DNA of 64,000 bases, from NCBI RefSeq assembly GCF_030123365.1, contig NZ_CP126107.1, positions 4,983,501 to 5,047,500 on the forward strand. The letters are read 5' to 3'. Made by a program: the position numbers and the translations under genes. Each line of letters opens with the position of its first letter. The stretch's first letter is position 1. Below are positions 35,253 to 48,779 of this stretch, piece after piece. This DNA comes from Neobacillus sp. SuZ13. Its GTDB lineage: Bacteria > Bacillota > Bacilli > Bacillales > Cytobacillaceae. The notes under the pieces were generated by a model. It was not told where the DNA came from. It saw nothing but the letters and a program-made list of their open reading frames with translations, and did not search any database.

Positions 35253-35469
35253 ATTTCGCCGATTGTTAGGTGGATTTCGCCAAGTTTAAGATTTATTTCG
35301 CCAAACTATGGAAAAAATTCCGCCGTTTGCAACTTCGATGGGGTGAACCTTGCGGGATATCGCCGGTTTTAGCGTGAATTTCGCCGATTTCTGCGTGGAT
35401 TTCGCCAAGTCTAGGAATTATTTCGCCAATCTTGAGAGGGATTTCGCCAAATTCACCATTAATTTCGCC
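35253..35469. repeat. 21-bp ATTTCGCC array inside the encapsulin locus
   Basis: Nine to ten units with starts at 35253, 35274, 35295, then about 35317, 35357, 35378, 35399, 35420, 35441 and 35462: exact 21-bp spacing apart from one disturbed stretch (35318-35356). Same unit type as the 5138-5955 array but without its 39-bp spacer. Read on minus it yields a 61-codon frame with GEIxxxx heptads; no SD supports translation. It fills the gap between the IMEF cargo and shell genes. Confidence 0.82.
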
Positions 35470-35507
35470 AAACACCAAACTCGTTTTAATTCTTATGTAA
35501 TAAATGC

Positions 35508-36080
35508 CTAAATTAAACTCCCCACAGTAAACCCCTTTTTATATTTAGCAGAAGTCGTAACGGCAGCAGCAGTTGATGTAGTAACGGACCGGTCTAGGTG
35601 ATCATGGTCGTGATCATGATGGGCATGCGGGTCGACGTAGTCATTATCGAACCTTTTATTGATGTCGATCAACATCGCTTTAACTTGCTGATAATCCTTA
35701 TAAGATACCTCCCGCAATTGGTTCAGCAAGGTGCTTCGTTCCTCGTCAGTAAATCGAAACAGAGCCAAATCTAAATGCTCAACAAAATTATGTAACCCGA
35801 ATTTTTCAAGATTCAGCTCTTGGAGAAGTCGATTGAACTCATTATTGGTCGGTGCAAAATCCTTTTCTTCCTTTTCGTTTTCGAACTTACTAATAAGCGG
35901 AATTAACTCAACTAAACGAGAAAGCCGCTGCTCCTCTTCTTCAAAAATATGATGATAATAAAGCCGTTCATGGTCATCAGTGGCGTTTTGAATGACCGGG
36001 TCAAGCATATTCATAAATTTTTCAATCGCATCTTTAGTTGTTGTAAAAATTTGATAAAAAATCTTTAATTCCTCTTTCAT
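35508..36080 (-). CDS. IMEF encapsulin cargo protein (iron-mineralising)
   Basis: 190-residue helical protein of the iron-mineralising encapsulin-associated Firmicute type. A ferritin-like/hemerythrin-like body (about 1-145) contains E/H-rich helices (YYHHIFEEEEQRLSRLVELIPLI). A His/Asp-rich linker follows (about 152-165), then an Ala/Thr/Ser linker and the C-terminal targeting peptide KGFTVGSLI that docks in the shell lumen. It oxidises ferrous iron and nucleates mineral inside the compartment. ATG 36080 is preceded by AGGGGTG and gives MKEELKIFYQ; the frame extends 11 codons further without an SD. No Fur box is evident upstream. Confidence 0.9.
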   Translation of the reverse strand: MKEELKIFYQIFTTTKDAIEKFMNMLDPVIQNATDDHERLYYHHIFEEEEQRLSRLVELIPLISKFENEKEEKDFAPTNNEFNRLLQELNLEKFGLHNFVEHLDLALFRFTDEERSTLLNQLREVSYKDYQQVKAMLIDINKRFDNDYVDPHAHHDHDHDHLDRSVTTSTAAAVTTSAKYKKGFTVGSLI

Positions 36081-36262
36081 CTTAAGCACCCCTAGTTTCT
36101 TAACTACAGTCATTATTGACGCTAGCGAGTGCTTTTAATACCTATTTATTAGTAATTTTAACAATCCTCTTTCGGTTTATGGACAGTATTTTAGAGAATA
36201 ACTCTCCTTTCTTGAAACATAATAAATATGGTTATGCCAATACCTTTAGGAGGAGATACAAA

Positions 36263-36934
36263 ATGATGCAAAATCAACAGGGCCCAATGCACCAAAATAT
36301 GCATACAGGAAATGTACCTCAACAATTAAATCACGGTGGCCATGAAGTATTTGATGTCCATGAAGTGCTTTCAGGAACCATTGGGACATTGGATCAATAC
36401 TTAATGTTACGCCAACATGTAAAAGACCCAGAATTACTCGATATTCTGGATCGCCAATATCAATTTATGCAAGATGAATATAACATTACTTTAGAATGTT
36501 TCAGCACGGGGCAAAATCCTTCCAAACCAACACAGAGCTATAAGATGAATCAAGGAAATGACTTTGTTTACGGCTTAAAACCGTCCCAGCCGAAAAAGCC
36601 GGTGCAATCTGTTTCCGAGCTTACAGATGAGTGCGTTTCCAGCATGATGCTTGGTTGTGTAAAATCAGGTGCTTCGATGAAGACAATGGCCGCTTTAGAA
36701 GTGACAAACCCTGTTGTACGTCGTGTACTAGCCGACTCGGTTCCGAATTGCATAGAAATGGCTTATGAAATCTCTATTTATCAGAATAAGCATCATTATT
36801 ATCAAGTACCTCAGCTGGCCCAGCAGGATATGAATCAACTGCTTAATGCCTTCGCCCCTGCACAAGGAATGCCACAAGCAAACAATATGAATATGAATGC
36901 AACTATGAATATGAACTCTAATATGAATCATTAA
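36263..36934 (+). CDS. Spore coat protein, CotF family
   Basis: 223-residue protein with a Met/Gln/Asn/His-rich N-terminus. A CotF/coat-F domain (about 30-190) has a first helical hairpin, VLSGTIGTLDQYLMLRQHVKDPELLDILDRQYQFMQDEY, and a second part, TDECVSSMMLGCVKSGASMKTMAALEVTNPVVRRVLADSVPNCIEMAYEISIYQNKHHYY. The low-complexity tail is Asn/Met-rich (NNMNMNATMNMNSNMNH). Expected in the outer spore coat, expressed late in the mother cell. ATG 36263 has AGGAGGAG at ideal distance; the 49 upstream codons lack support. Confidence 0.88.
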   Translation: MMQNQQGPMHQNMHTGNVPQQLNHGGHEVFDVHEVLSGTIGTLDQYLMLRQHVKDPELLDILDRQYQFMQDEYNITLECFSTGQNPSKPTQSYKMNQGNDFVYGLKPSQPKKPVQSVSELTDECVSSMMLGCVKSGASMKTMAALEVTNPVVRRVLADSVPNCIEMAYEISIYQNKHHYYQVPQLAQQDMNQLLNAFAPAQGMPQANNMNMNATMNMNSNMNH

Positions 36935-36966
36935 ATACTTTGGAATATGTGAAAGAAGATTTAGCT

Positions 36967-36996
36967 AGCTATCCTTAAACGGGATAGCTTTTTTTA
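36967..36996 (+). terminator. Terminator of the cotF-like gene
   Basis: AGCTATCC (36967-36974) pairs with GGATAGCT (36982-36989), then seven T. Confidence 0.88.
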
Positions 36997-37087
36997 TTTA
37001 TATTTGAAAAGAGCAATTGCAATTAGTAAAATAAAAATAGAACATATGTTTCAAATATATGTAGAACAAACTTAAGGGGGAGTTTAA

Positions 37088-37495
37088 ATGGAATCCTGGG
37101 AAGCTGCCTATATTGCAGGTATTTTTGATGGAGAAGGGACAATTACATTAACAAGAATGCATGAAAAGGAACATCGGCGCCCATGTATTACTATTGCATC
37201 CACCGATAAGGAATTATTAATTTATCTTCAGCTATTAACAGAAGGAACCATCAATAATAAGAAGAACTACAATCCTGACCGGCATAAGGATTCATACACA
37301 CTGAGTATAAAAAATAAGGAAACTGTACTGTCTTTATTAAATCATGTTACACCCTATTTAAGAGTTGATAAAAAAAGAAATCGAGCAATATGGATACTTA
37401 ACAACTATGAAATGGTTACATCAAGAAATGGGAAATACACCAAAGCACTATTAGAAAAGAAAATTGCTTTCGAAAATACATTTTTTGAGATATAA
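37088..37495 (+). CDS. Free-standing LAGLIDADG homing endonuclease
   Basis: 135-residue protein with a single LAGLIDADG-type motif near the N-terminus (AAYIAGIFDGEG, residues 6-17, with the catalytic acid). A beta-saddle-like segment follows (RRPCITIASTDKELLIYLQ) and then a second helical part (LLNHVTPYLRVDKKRNRAIWILNNYEM). One motif implies a homodimer cutting a near-palindromic site. AAGGGGGAG precedes the ATG. It lies just downstream of the 3' end of ssrA, convergent with it and sharing a terminator, while ssrA carries a group I intron with no ORF. That suggests an endonuclease that once mobilised, or still mobilises, the intron from outside it. The target site is not deducible here. Confidence 0.85.
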   Translation: MESWEAAYIAGIFDGEGTITLTRMHEKEHRRPCITIASTDKELLIYLQLLTEGTINNKKNYNPDRHKDSYTLSIKNKETVLSLLNHVTPYLRVDKKRNRAIWILNNYEMVTSRNGKYTKALLEKKIAFENTFFEI

Positions 37496-37531
37496 AAAAA
37501 GACCAGCATTTCTGCTGATCTCTTTTCTTTT
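37496..37531. terminator. Bidirectional terminator between endonuclease gene and ssrA
   Basis: GACCAGCA pairs with TGCTGATC around TTTC. On minus it is followed by seven T (terminating ssrA); on plus by a T-rich tract. Confidence 0.88.
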
Positions 37532-37557
37532 TCCACTATGTAGTGGAGACGGTGGGA

Positions 37558-37834
37558 CGTGCTCTTCCATGCTTTCGTCATGGCACTGACTATATCTTGA
37601 ACCTGTCATCAAACAGGTCCTCTGGCGTCTTATGCGAATCATAAATTTACCTCTTCAAGGCGGGATTTCGCATCCTAGTACTACCTTTTCTGTGGCAGCC
37701 TATAAGTCGATACACGGCTGTTGGATTACTCCACATACCGCTCGGCATTGCCCTATCACAATGAAGTGACTTAGGTTTCACCGATAAAGCCAGATTTTCA
37801 CTCGTGTGTTACCACACAAGGCGACTAATAACTA
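37558..37834 (-). ncRNA. Group I self-splicing intron in the tmRNA T-loop
   Basis: 277 nt, no ORF. Core elements appear in order on minus: P-like GGTGAAACC (37774-37782), Q AATCCAACAGCC (37716-37727), R-like GACTTATAG (37700-37708), S AAGATATAGTC (37588-37598), whose AGTC pairs with R's GACT as P7. P1: exon CGAU plus intron UA pairs with UAGUCG across a 5-nt loop, placing a U-G wobble at the 5' splice site. The last intron base is G (37558). Joining U at 37835 to U at 37557 restores the T-loop sequence TTCGATTCCCACC exactly. Between S and the 3' end a CCATG/CATGG hairpin looks like P9. Subgroup not assigned. Splicing is required to make functional tmRNA. Confidence 0.93.
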
Positions 37835-38053
37835 ATCGAACCCACGTCCAAAGATATCGCCACTTAAGCTTCTACGAGTGTAGTCGATATATTGGTGTTT
37901 CGCTGAAGCCATATGCCTATCGACCGGCGTCCGGTCAGCTAGCCTGGTTGTTCTCTTCCTTCATCCTCAGGCGGTGGAATCCGGCGTAGCCCACTTAGAG
38001 TGAGTCCCTTACCCTACCACATGGGCAATGGAGGGAGGAACCGCTATGCAGTA

Positions 38054-38089
38054 TTAAGCTGCGAAAGCGAGGTTGTTGTTAGTTTTGCC
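38054..38089 (-). other. tmRNA-encoded proteolysis tag
   Basis: From the resume codon GGC at 38089 the frame reads G-K-T-N-N-N-L-A-F-A-A-stop. With the alanine carried by tmRNA the tag is AGKTNNNLAFAA. The N-terminal GKTN is shared with the B. subtilis tag; the end is AFAA instead of ALAA. It still presents the C-terminal hydrophobic-Ala-Ala recognised by ClpXP. Confidence 0.88.
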
Positions 38090-38284
38090 AGTTATGGCTT
38101 TGACGTTTTAACGAGGCCGATCCCCTCGACTCGCGACCTAAGCTCAAACTACCCCTGTCGAATCCGTAGCGTCCCCATAATAAAAGGAGCTGCAATCTAA
38201 TGAAAGATTAAAGCTGTAGACGTTAGGATGCTCAGACAATTGTCCTTGAGCAAAGTATCTCATCGCTAACTTAGCGACAAACTT

Positions 38285-38312
38285 ATTATAACATACTGTC
38301 CGCATATTTCAA
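38285..38312 (-). promoter_or_regulatory. ssrA promoter
   Basis: Reading minus, TTGAAA (complement of 38307-38312), 16 bp, TATAAT (complement of 38285-38290) with a TG extended -10. Start about 38278, leaving a leader of roughly 100 nt to be removed by RNase P. Confidence 0.85.
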
Positions 38313-38349
38313 TTGCAAGTATCTGTAAAATAATTTCCAATTCATCCAA

Positions 38350-38817
38350 CTACATCTTCTGACGATCACGGAAAGCTCGCTCGATTTCACGCTTAGCTTC
38401 TTTTTGCTTCAAGGATTCACGCTTATCGTAATTCTTCTTACCTTTCGCAAGCCCGATTAACACTTTACAAAAACCATTTTTCAAGTAAAGCTTTAATGGA
38501 ACAAGCGCATAACCTGCTTCTTTTGTTTCACCGATTAGTTTATTAATTTCACGCTTATGGAGTAATAGCTTTCGAGTTCGTAATGGGTCATGATTAAAAA
38601 TGTTACCTTGTTCATACGGACTGACATGCATCCCGAAAAGTATGGCTTCACCATTTTGAATCCTTGCATAGGCATCCTTAAGATTCACTTTTCCCCCACG
38701 AATGGACTTAATTTCGGTCCCCTGGAGAACGATTCCCGCTTCGTAGGTTTCTTCAATAAAATAGTCATGGTAAGCCTTTTTGTTTTGGGCAACTACTTTT
38801 CCTTCACCTTTTGGCAT
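38350..38817 (-). CDS. smpB: SsrA-binding protein
   Basis: 155-residue OB-fold protein binding the tRNA-like domain of tmRNA and delivering it to stalled ribosomes. Conserved parts: [95 protein letters not shown]. The basic tail mimics an mRNA in the A-site channel. Lies about 170 bp upstream of ssrA, its partner, and separated from rnr by a terminator-like hairpin. Confidence 0.97.
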   Translation of the reverse strand: MPKGEGKVVAQNKKAYHDYFIEETYEAGIVLQGTEIKSIRGGKVNLKDAYARIQNGEAILFGMHVSPYEQGNIFNHDPLRTRKLLLHKREINKLIGETKEAGYALVPLKLYLKNGFCKVLIGLAKGKKNYDKRESLKQKEAKREIERAFRDRQKM

Positions 38818-38875
38818 CTCTTTTTCACCTCATTCTTTGGCTTTATTTTAGCAGAACAGAACAAATAGGACAATG

Positions 38876-38900
38876 AAAAGGAGCCTTACAAAAGGCCCCC
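38876..38900 (-). terminator. Hairpin between rnr and smpB
   Basis: GGAGCCTT (38880-38887) pairs with AAGGCCCC (38892-38899) including one G-U; TTTTC follows on minus. It may attenuate rnr read-through into smpB. Confidence 0.6.
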
Positions 38901-38908
38901 TACCTAAA

Positions 38909-41266
38909 TCATTTGTTTTTCCGCTTATTACTTTTATTTTTTGGCACATTATCATAAAATTTGCGTTTTTTCTTCGATTTATTACCTTGGCCGTTACCGC
39001 CTTCAGACTTAGAATTGCCGCTTTGACCACCTCGTCCGTTGCCTTGCTGTTTATTGCGGCGCGGCTTTTTGGTATCGCTGCCTGTTTGGAAAACCCTTGA
39101 AGTCTCAACACGTTCCCGGCGTGTCCCTTTCATACCGACAATTTCAAAATCGATGGAACGTTCATCTTTATTCACCTTAACTACTCGGACCGTAATCTCG
39201 TCGCCAATTCGGAAGACGTTCCCTGTTCGCTCGCCAATCATGGCAAAATGACGCTCGTCAAAACGATAATAATCATCGGTCATATAGCTAACATGAACAA
39301 GTCCTTCAATCGTATTTGGCAGCTCGACAAACATTCCGAAATTCGTTACAGAGCTAATAATTCCGTCATATTCAACGCCAATTTTGTCTTCCATATACTC
39401 CGCTTTTTTCAATTCATCGGTTTCACGCTCCGCATCTACCGCACGGCGCTCCATTTTTGAAGAATGATCAGCGATTTCAGGCAAGCGTGCATTCCATTTT
39501 TCCTGTGTGGTCGAATCCAGCTTTCCTTCAATTAAATAGGTACGAATTAAGCGATGAACGATCGTATCAGGATAGCGGCGGATCGGTGAAGTGAAATGAG
39601 TATAGAACTCGGTTGATAATCCGAAATGACCAAGACTTTCCGGATCATATTTTGCCTGTTGCATCGAACGCAGCATGACAGTGGAAATCACCATCTCTTC
39701 CGGCTTTCCTTGAACTTCTTCAATAATTTCCTGAAGGGCTCGTGGATGCACATCATTTGCCGTACCTTTTACAATATATCCGAAGTTCGTAATGAACTCA
39801 AAAAATCTCCGCAGCTTATCTTCTTTTGGATCCTCATGAATTCGGTAGATAAAAGGAACTTCCATCCAGTGAAAATGCTCAGCTACTGTTTCGTTAGCTG
39901 CAAGCATAAACTCTTCGATTAATCTTTCGGCTACAGACCGCTCACGAAGAACGACATCGATCGGCTTACTTTCCTCATCCACGAGCACCTTTGATTCTTT
40001 AAAATCAAAGTCAATCGCACCACGCTTCATCCGTTTGTTTCTTAGGATGGCAGCCAATTCTTCCATCATTTCAAACATTGGCACAAGCGGTTCGTACCGG
40101 GCACGGGTTTCTTCATCATGTTCAGCCAAAATGAGATTCACATCATGATAGGTCATCCGCTCTGTTGTCTTAATGACTGATTGAAAAATTTCATGCGAAA
40201 CAACGGCGCCCTCTGAAGTTATTTCCATTTCGCAGGATAAAACGAGCCGGTCCACTTTTGGATTTAAAGAGCAGATTCCATTTGATAAACGATGCGGAAT
40301 CATTGGAATAACCCGGTCAACTAAGTACACACTTGTCGCCCGTTCTTCCGCTTCAAGATCAATCGGAGTTCCTTCTTTGACATAATAGCTGACATCCGCA
40401 ATATGAACACCAAGCTTATAATTGCCATTTTCAAGCTTTGTAACAGTTACCGCATCATCTAGGTCTTTGGCGTCAGCCCCGTCAATTGTAACAATCGTTT
40501 CGTTCCTTAGGTCGCGTCGATTGGCCAATTCACTTTCATCAATGGTGTCAGGCACCTCGTTTGCTTGTCTTAACACTTCATCCGGAAAGGACATTGGTAA
40601 CCCGTGCTTATGTATGACTGAAAGAATGTCCACGCCCGGATCGTTTTTATGGCCGAGAACGGTAATTACTTCACCCTCTGCGCTTTTCCGTCCTTCTGGA
40701 TAGGTGATTAGCTTAACAACTACTTTATGGCCTTCGACTGCTCCTTTTGAAGCCGCTTTTGGTATAAAAATATCACTAGCAAACTTTTTATCATCTGGAA
40801 TTACAAAGCCAAAGCTTTTGCTTTCCACATAGGTTCCGACAATTTGCTGTACTCCGCGTTCAATGATGCGGATAATACTTCCTTCCCGGCGCTGCCCCGT
40901 GCTTTCAGAGGAGACACGAGCTAAGACTACATCCCCGTGCATCGCGGTGTTTGTTTCATTTGGCGGAATGAAAATATCATCCATTCCAGGTTCATCTGGT
41001 GCGACAAAGGCAAACCCTTTGGCATGACCGATCAGCTTTCCGCGAATTAAATTCATTTTCTCCGGAAGTCCGTAACGGTTACTACGCGTTCTCACCACTA
41101 GGCCCTTTTCTTCCATTTGGACCAATGCTTTAACAAATTCCTTAAAGTCACTTGAGTCCTGGATACCAAAGGCTGTTTCTAATTCTTGAACGGTTAATGG
41201 CTTGTACGCCTCATCCTTCATGTATTGTAATACCTTGTCTATATGCTTTTGTATATTATCTTCCAA
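38909..41266 (-). CDS. rnr: Ribonuclease R
   Basis: 785-residue 3'-5' exoribonuclease of the RNase II/RNB family. N-terminal winged-helix region (about 1-70), two cold-shock domains (about 75-230; [23 protein letters not shown]), and an RNB catalytic domain starting with [24 protein letters not shown], which holds the metal-binding Asp cluster. An S1 domain (about 635-715; [31 protein letters not shown]) and a Lys/Arg/Gly/Asn-rich tail follow. It degrades structured RNA and takes part in tmRNA-mediated decay of non-stop mRNA, matching its place next to smpB-ssrA. The start is TTG with AAAGGAGG upstream. Confidence 0.96.
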   Translation of the reverse strand: MEDNIQKHIDKVLQYMKDEAYKPLTVQELETAFGIQDSSDFKEFVKALVQMEEKGLVVRTRSNRYGLPEKMNLIRGKLIGHAKGFAFVAPDEPGMDDIFIPPNETNTAMHGDVVLARVSSESTGQRREGSIIRIIERGVQQIVGTYVESKSFGFVIPDDKKFASDIFIPKAASKGAVEGHKVVVKLITYPEGRKSAEGEVITVLGHKNDPGVDILSVIHKHGLPMSFPDEVLRQANEVPDTIDESELANRRDLRNETIVTIDGADAKDLDDAVTVTKLENGNYKLGVHIADVSYYVKEGTPIDLEAEERATSVYLVDRVIPMIPHRLSNGICSLNPKVDRLVLSCEMEITSEGAVVSHEIFQSVIKTTERMTYHDVNLILAEHDEETRARYEPLVPMFEMMEELAAILRNKRMKRGAIDFDFKESKVLVDEESKPIDVVLRERSVAERLIEEFMLAANETVAEHFHWMEVPFIYRIHEDPKEDKLRRFFEFITNFGYIVKGTANDVHPRALQEIIEEVQGKPEEMVISTVMLRSMQQAKYDPESLGHFGLSTEFYTHFTSPIRRYPDTIVHRLIRTYLIEGKLDSTTQEKWNARLPEIADHSSKMERRAVDAERETDELKKAEYMEDKIGVEYDGIISSVTNFGMFVELPNTIEGLVHVSYMTDDYYRFDERHFAMIGERTGNVFRIGDEITVRVVKVNKDERSIDFEIVGMKGTRRERVETSRVFQTGSDTKKPRRNKQQGNGRGGQSGNSKSEGGNGQGNKSKKKRKFYDNVPKNKSNKRKNK

Positions 41267-41292
41267 ACTAATCCTCCTTTGTAGTTTCCGAG

Positions 41293-42042
41293 TTAATCGC
41301 GCCAGTCCAGCTTTTCTAAAAAGCTATAAACATCCTCATGTAATTGCTCCCGCTCCTTGTCGAGTGTGATGACGTGACCGGATTCTTCGTACCATTTCAA
41401 TTCTTTTTCGACTGATTCGATTTCATTATAAATAATGTTCGCACTTTCAGTGTTAATCATTTTGTCATGACGTGCCTGAACGACAAACGTGGGTGCATAA
41501 ATCATATCCACATTTTCACGCACATCGGCGATCATTGCCTGTAAGGCCTTTAATGTTTTCATTGGTGTTTTCTTAAACTCATTCATTTCCATTTCGATTT
41601 GCTCGTTTGATTTTCCTTCACGTTTTTTAAATTCACGAGCATATTCAAGAATTCCTTCGTACATGACCTCTTCACTTTTTATATACATTGGCGCACACAT
41701 CGGGATAATCGCTTTTATAGGTACAGTGTATCCCAATTTCAACGAAAATACGCCACCAAGTGATAATCCAGCCACAGCAATTTCGGAGTGACCTTTATTT
41801 TTCAAAAATTCATAGCCATTAAGGACATCCTGCCACCAATCCTCTGGCCCCGTGTGAACGAGCTCTTCGGGCGGTACTCCGTGGCCTTTGTAGTGCGGGG
41901 CATGACAAGTATAGCCTTTTTTCTCTAAGAAACGCCCCAGCATCCGGACATCCGCTGAGTTTCCGGTAAATCCATGTAGGAGTAGAACAGCCCTTTTTCC
42001 TCCTTCAAATGTAAATGGTTTCGGTAAAACAAGTTTCATCAT
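41293..42042 (-). CDS. est: Carboxylesterase (Est30/YvaK type)
   Basis: 249-residue alpha/beta-hydrolase. Oxyanion region [14 protein letters not shown], nucleophile elbow GLSLGG, and late catalytic Asp ([10 protein letters not shown]) and His ([13 protein letters not shown]). Resembles the thermostable Est30 of Geobacillus and B. subtilis YvaK, which hydrolyse short-chain carboxylic esters. Physiological substrate unknown. It sits between secG and rnr as in B. subtilis and is probably co-transcribed with rnr (27-base gap). Confidence 0.92.
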   Translation of the reverse strand: MMKLVLPKPFTFEGGKRAVLLLHGFTGNSADVRMLGRFLEKKGYTCHAPHYKGHGVPPEELVHTGPEDWWQDVLNGYEFLKNKGHSEIAVAGLSLGGVFSLKLGYTVPIKAIIPMCAPMYIKSEEVMYEGILEYAREFKKREGKSNEQIEMEMNEFKKTPMKTLKALQAMIADVRENVDMIYAPTFVVQARHDKMINTESANIIYNEIESVEKELKWYEESGHVITLDKEREQLHEDVYSFLEKLDWRD

Positions 42043-42147
42043 AAAAACTCCCTTAATTTCAATTCATTTAGTTTAGTTTTAGCAAAGCCATGATGAACAT
42101 TCCAGAAATATGGCTCACGCTTCTGATAATAATTTTTTTCAACAAAC

Positions 42148-42174
42148 AAAAAACCCGGTCACTCGGACCAGGTT
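42148..42174 (-). terminator. Terminator of secG
   Basis: AACC-GGTC pairs with GACC-GGTT with one internal mismatch; a long T-run follows on minus. Confidence 0.75.
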
Positions 42175-42187
42175 CGTGTGTAAATGA

Positions 42188-42421
42188 TTAAATTTTAAAG
42201 TAAGTCACTGCAATAGCAAGCAAGATAAACAAGATTGCTAAGACAACCGTAATACGGTGTAAAATCAAATCAAGTCCGCGTGCTTTTTGCTTACCAAATA
42301 AAGATTCTGCACCACCAGAAATGGCACCAGATAATCCAGCACTTTTACCAGATTGAAGTAAGACAACACCAATAAGTCCAATACTTACGATTACTAATAA
42401 AATCACTAAAAATGTATGCAT
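42188..42421 (-). CDS. secG: Preprotein translocase subunit SecG
   Basis: 77-residue membrane protein with two helices joined by the conserved loop [38 protein letters not shown]. Part of the SecYEG channel. The ATG at 42421 follows AGGAGG by eight bases and gives [13 protein letters not shown], as in B. subtilis; an upstream GTG overlaps the SD. Monocistronic in appearance, with a terminator after. Confidence 0.95.
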   Translation of the reverse strand: MHTFLVILLVIVSIGLIGVVLLQSGKSAGLSGAISGGAESLFGKQKARGLDLILHRITVVLAILFILLAIAVTYFKI

Positions 42422-42524
42422 AAAGGCCACCTCCTGTTAGTCGCACAATTCACAGTATATTAAATTTATCATATTTTGTCGCTTAAGACAATAGTCCCAT
42501 TGTAACATTCGAGGCCAATGAAAC

Positions 42525-42554
42525 AAAAAAGACACACATCAGAAAATGTGCGCC
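42525..42554 (-). terminator. Terminator of the glycolytic operon after eno
   Basis: GACACACA (42531-42538) pairs with TGTGCGCC (42547-42554) with two G-U pairs, then six T on minus. Confidence 0.8.
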
Positions 42555-42570
42555 TTCTTTGATAATAAAA

Positions 42571-46346
<3,776 letters not shown>

Positions 46347-46393
46347 AGCTTTCTAAGTTCAATAACCTTTACTTTCTATTATTATAAAGTAAA

Positions 46394-47578
46394 TTATTTA
46401 TCGTTCAATGCAACTACTCCTGGGAGTGCTTTGCCTTCCATGAATTCAAGGGAAGCGCCGCCTCCTGTGGAGATGTGGCTCATTTTATCTGCTAAATTGA
46501 ATTTTTCAACGGCTGCTGCAGAGTCTCCGCCGCCAATGACTGAATATGTACCTTCTGCTTCAGCAAGTGCTTCTGCAACTGCTTTTGTTCCGCCGGCAAA
46601 TTTATCAATTTCAAATACACCCATTGGTCCATTCCAAATTACTAGTTTTGATTTTTGAATAACGTCACGGTAGATCGCTGCTGTTTTTGGTCCAATATCA
46701 AGTGCTTCCCAATCAGACGGAATTTCTTCAATAGAGACTACCTTGGAATTAGCGTCTGCTGAGAAATCATCGGCAACAATAACATCGACAGGCATATAGA
46801 AATTCACACCTTTTGCCTTTGCTTTTTCAATGAACGAATTTGCAAGATCAATCTTATCTGCTTCTAGTAATGATTTTCCAACTTCGTGGCCTTGTGCTTT
46901 CACGAAAGTATAAGCAAGTCCGCCGCCAATAATTAAGTTATCAACTATTTCTAGTAGATTTTCAATAACACCAATCTTGTCCTTAACCTTCGCTCCACCG
47001 ATAATCGCTGTAAACGGGCGTTCTGGATTAGAAAGTGCCTTACCAAGTACATCTAATTCTTTTTCCATTAATAGTCCAGAAACTGCTGGTAAAAGATGCG
47101 CGATCCCTTCAGTTGATGCATGGGCACGGTGTGCTGCACCAAAGGCATCATTCACATAAACATCTGCTAATTCAGCAAAAGATTTTGCCAACTCTGGATC
47201 GTTCTTTTCTTCGCCAGGATAGAAACGGACATTTTCAAGAAGCAGAACATCGCCTTCGGTCATCGTTTCAATCAATGATTTCACAGAATCACCATACGCT
47301 TCATCTGCCTTCTTCACGTCTTTACCAAGCAGTTCAGATAGTCTGACACCGACTGGAGTTAAGCGCATTTCTTCGACTACTTTCCCTTTTGGACGGCCAA
47401 AGTGGCTCGCTAGAATAACTTTAGCACCTTGATCAACTAAATATTGAATCGTTGGAAGTGCTGCACGAATTCGTGTTTCATCGGTAATTTTTCCATCCTG
47501 CATTGGAACATTAAAATCAACTCGGCAAAATACGCGTTTCCCTTTTACATCGACATCTTTAAGCGTTTTCTTATTCAT
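46394..47578 (-). CDS. pgk: Phosphoglycerate kinase
   Basis: 394-residue two-domain kinase transferring phosphate from 1,3-bisphosphoglycerate to ADP. N-terminal [10 protein letters not shown] and SHFGRPKG (substrate Arg/His), the hinge [12 protein letters not shown] and the nucleotide site WNGPMGVFE and [12 protein letters not shown]. Third gene of the operon. AGGAGG precedes the ATG. A strong hairpin lies between gapA and pgk. Confidence 0.98.
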   Translation of the reverse strand: MNKKTLKDVDVKGKRVFCRVDFNVPMQDGKITDETRIRAALPTIQYLVDQGAKVILASHFGRPKGKVVEEMRLTPVGVRLSELLGKDVKKADEAYGDSVKSLIETMTEGDVLLLENVRFYPGEEKNDPELAKSFAELADVYVNDAFGAAHRAHASTEGIAHLLPAVSGLLMEKELDVLGKALSNPERPFTAIIGGAKVKDKIGVIENLLEIVDNLIIGGGLAYTFVKAQGHEVGKSLLEADKIDLANSFIEKAKAKGVNFYMPVDVIVADDFSADANSKVVSIEEIPSDWEALDIGPKTAAIYRDVIQKSKLVIWNGPMGVFEIDKFAGGTKAVAEALAEAEGTYSVIGGGDSAAAVEKFNLADKMSHISTGGGASLEFMEGKALPGVVALNDK

Positions 47579-47620
47579 AAGGACCTCCTAGAGTATTGAA
47601 AATTCAGCATAAAATCAGTA

Positions 47621-47657
47621 AAAAAGGGAGGGGGGCATATACTCCCCGCTCCCCTTT
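47621..47657 (-). terminator. Hairpin between gapA and pgk
   Basis: A GC-rich imperfect stem: AAAGGGAGGGGG against CCCCGCTCCCCTTT, followed by T-run on minus. In B. subtilis much of the cggR-gapA transcript stops before pgk, so a partial terminator here would fit. Confidence 0.65.
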
Positions 47658-47720
47658 GGAAAACCTTTGTATGATTAACTTCTTATGATTGAAAAATCAA
47701 TCATCGTCCGTTCAGATATA

Positions 47721-48743
<1,023 letters not shown>

Positions 48744-48779
48744 TTAATTGGGTAAGGATGTTTTTATTTTAAAAAGGAT

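Larger units (their letters stand above)
37544..38176 (-). ncRNA. ssrA: tmRNA gene, interrupted by a group I intron
   Basis: tmRNA rescues stalled ribosomes with SmpB. The mature 5' end is G at 38176: GGGGACG pairs with CGTCTCC near 37545-37551 to form the acceptor stem. The 5' body contains GCTACGGATTCGACAGGGGT, the resume codon and tag, and the pseudoknot region. The T-arm reads GTGGG-TTCGAT, is interrupted at 37834, and resumes at 37557 with T-CCCAC. Without the 277-nt intron the mature RNA is 356 nt before CCA, the usual Bacillus size. The discriminator A at 37544 is followed by CTA, so CCA must be added enzymatically. smpB lies directly upstream. A strong promoter and a terminator flank the gene. 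Confidence 0.95.

Noticed and set aside
35293-35478. 61-residue minus-strand GEI-heptad protein in the encapsulin locus
   Set aside because: Same artefact of 21-bp periodicity, no SD; kept as repeat only.
37804-38200. Two plus-strand ORFs of about 60 codons
   Set aside because: They are antisense to the tmRNA body and have no family resemblance.
40544-40556. GGTGTCAGGCACC inside rnr as another dispersed-repeat copy
   Set aside because: It encodes VPDT in a normally conserved RNase R segment, so it is more likely coincidental than an insertion.
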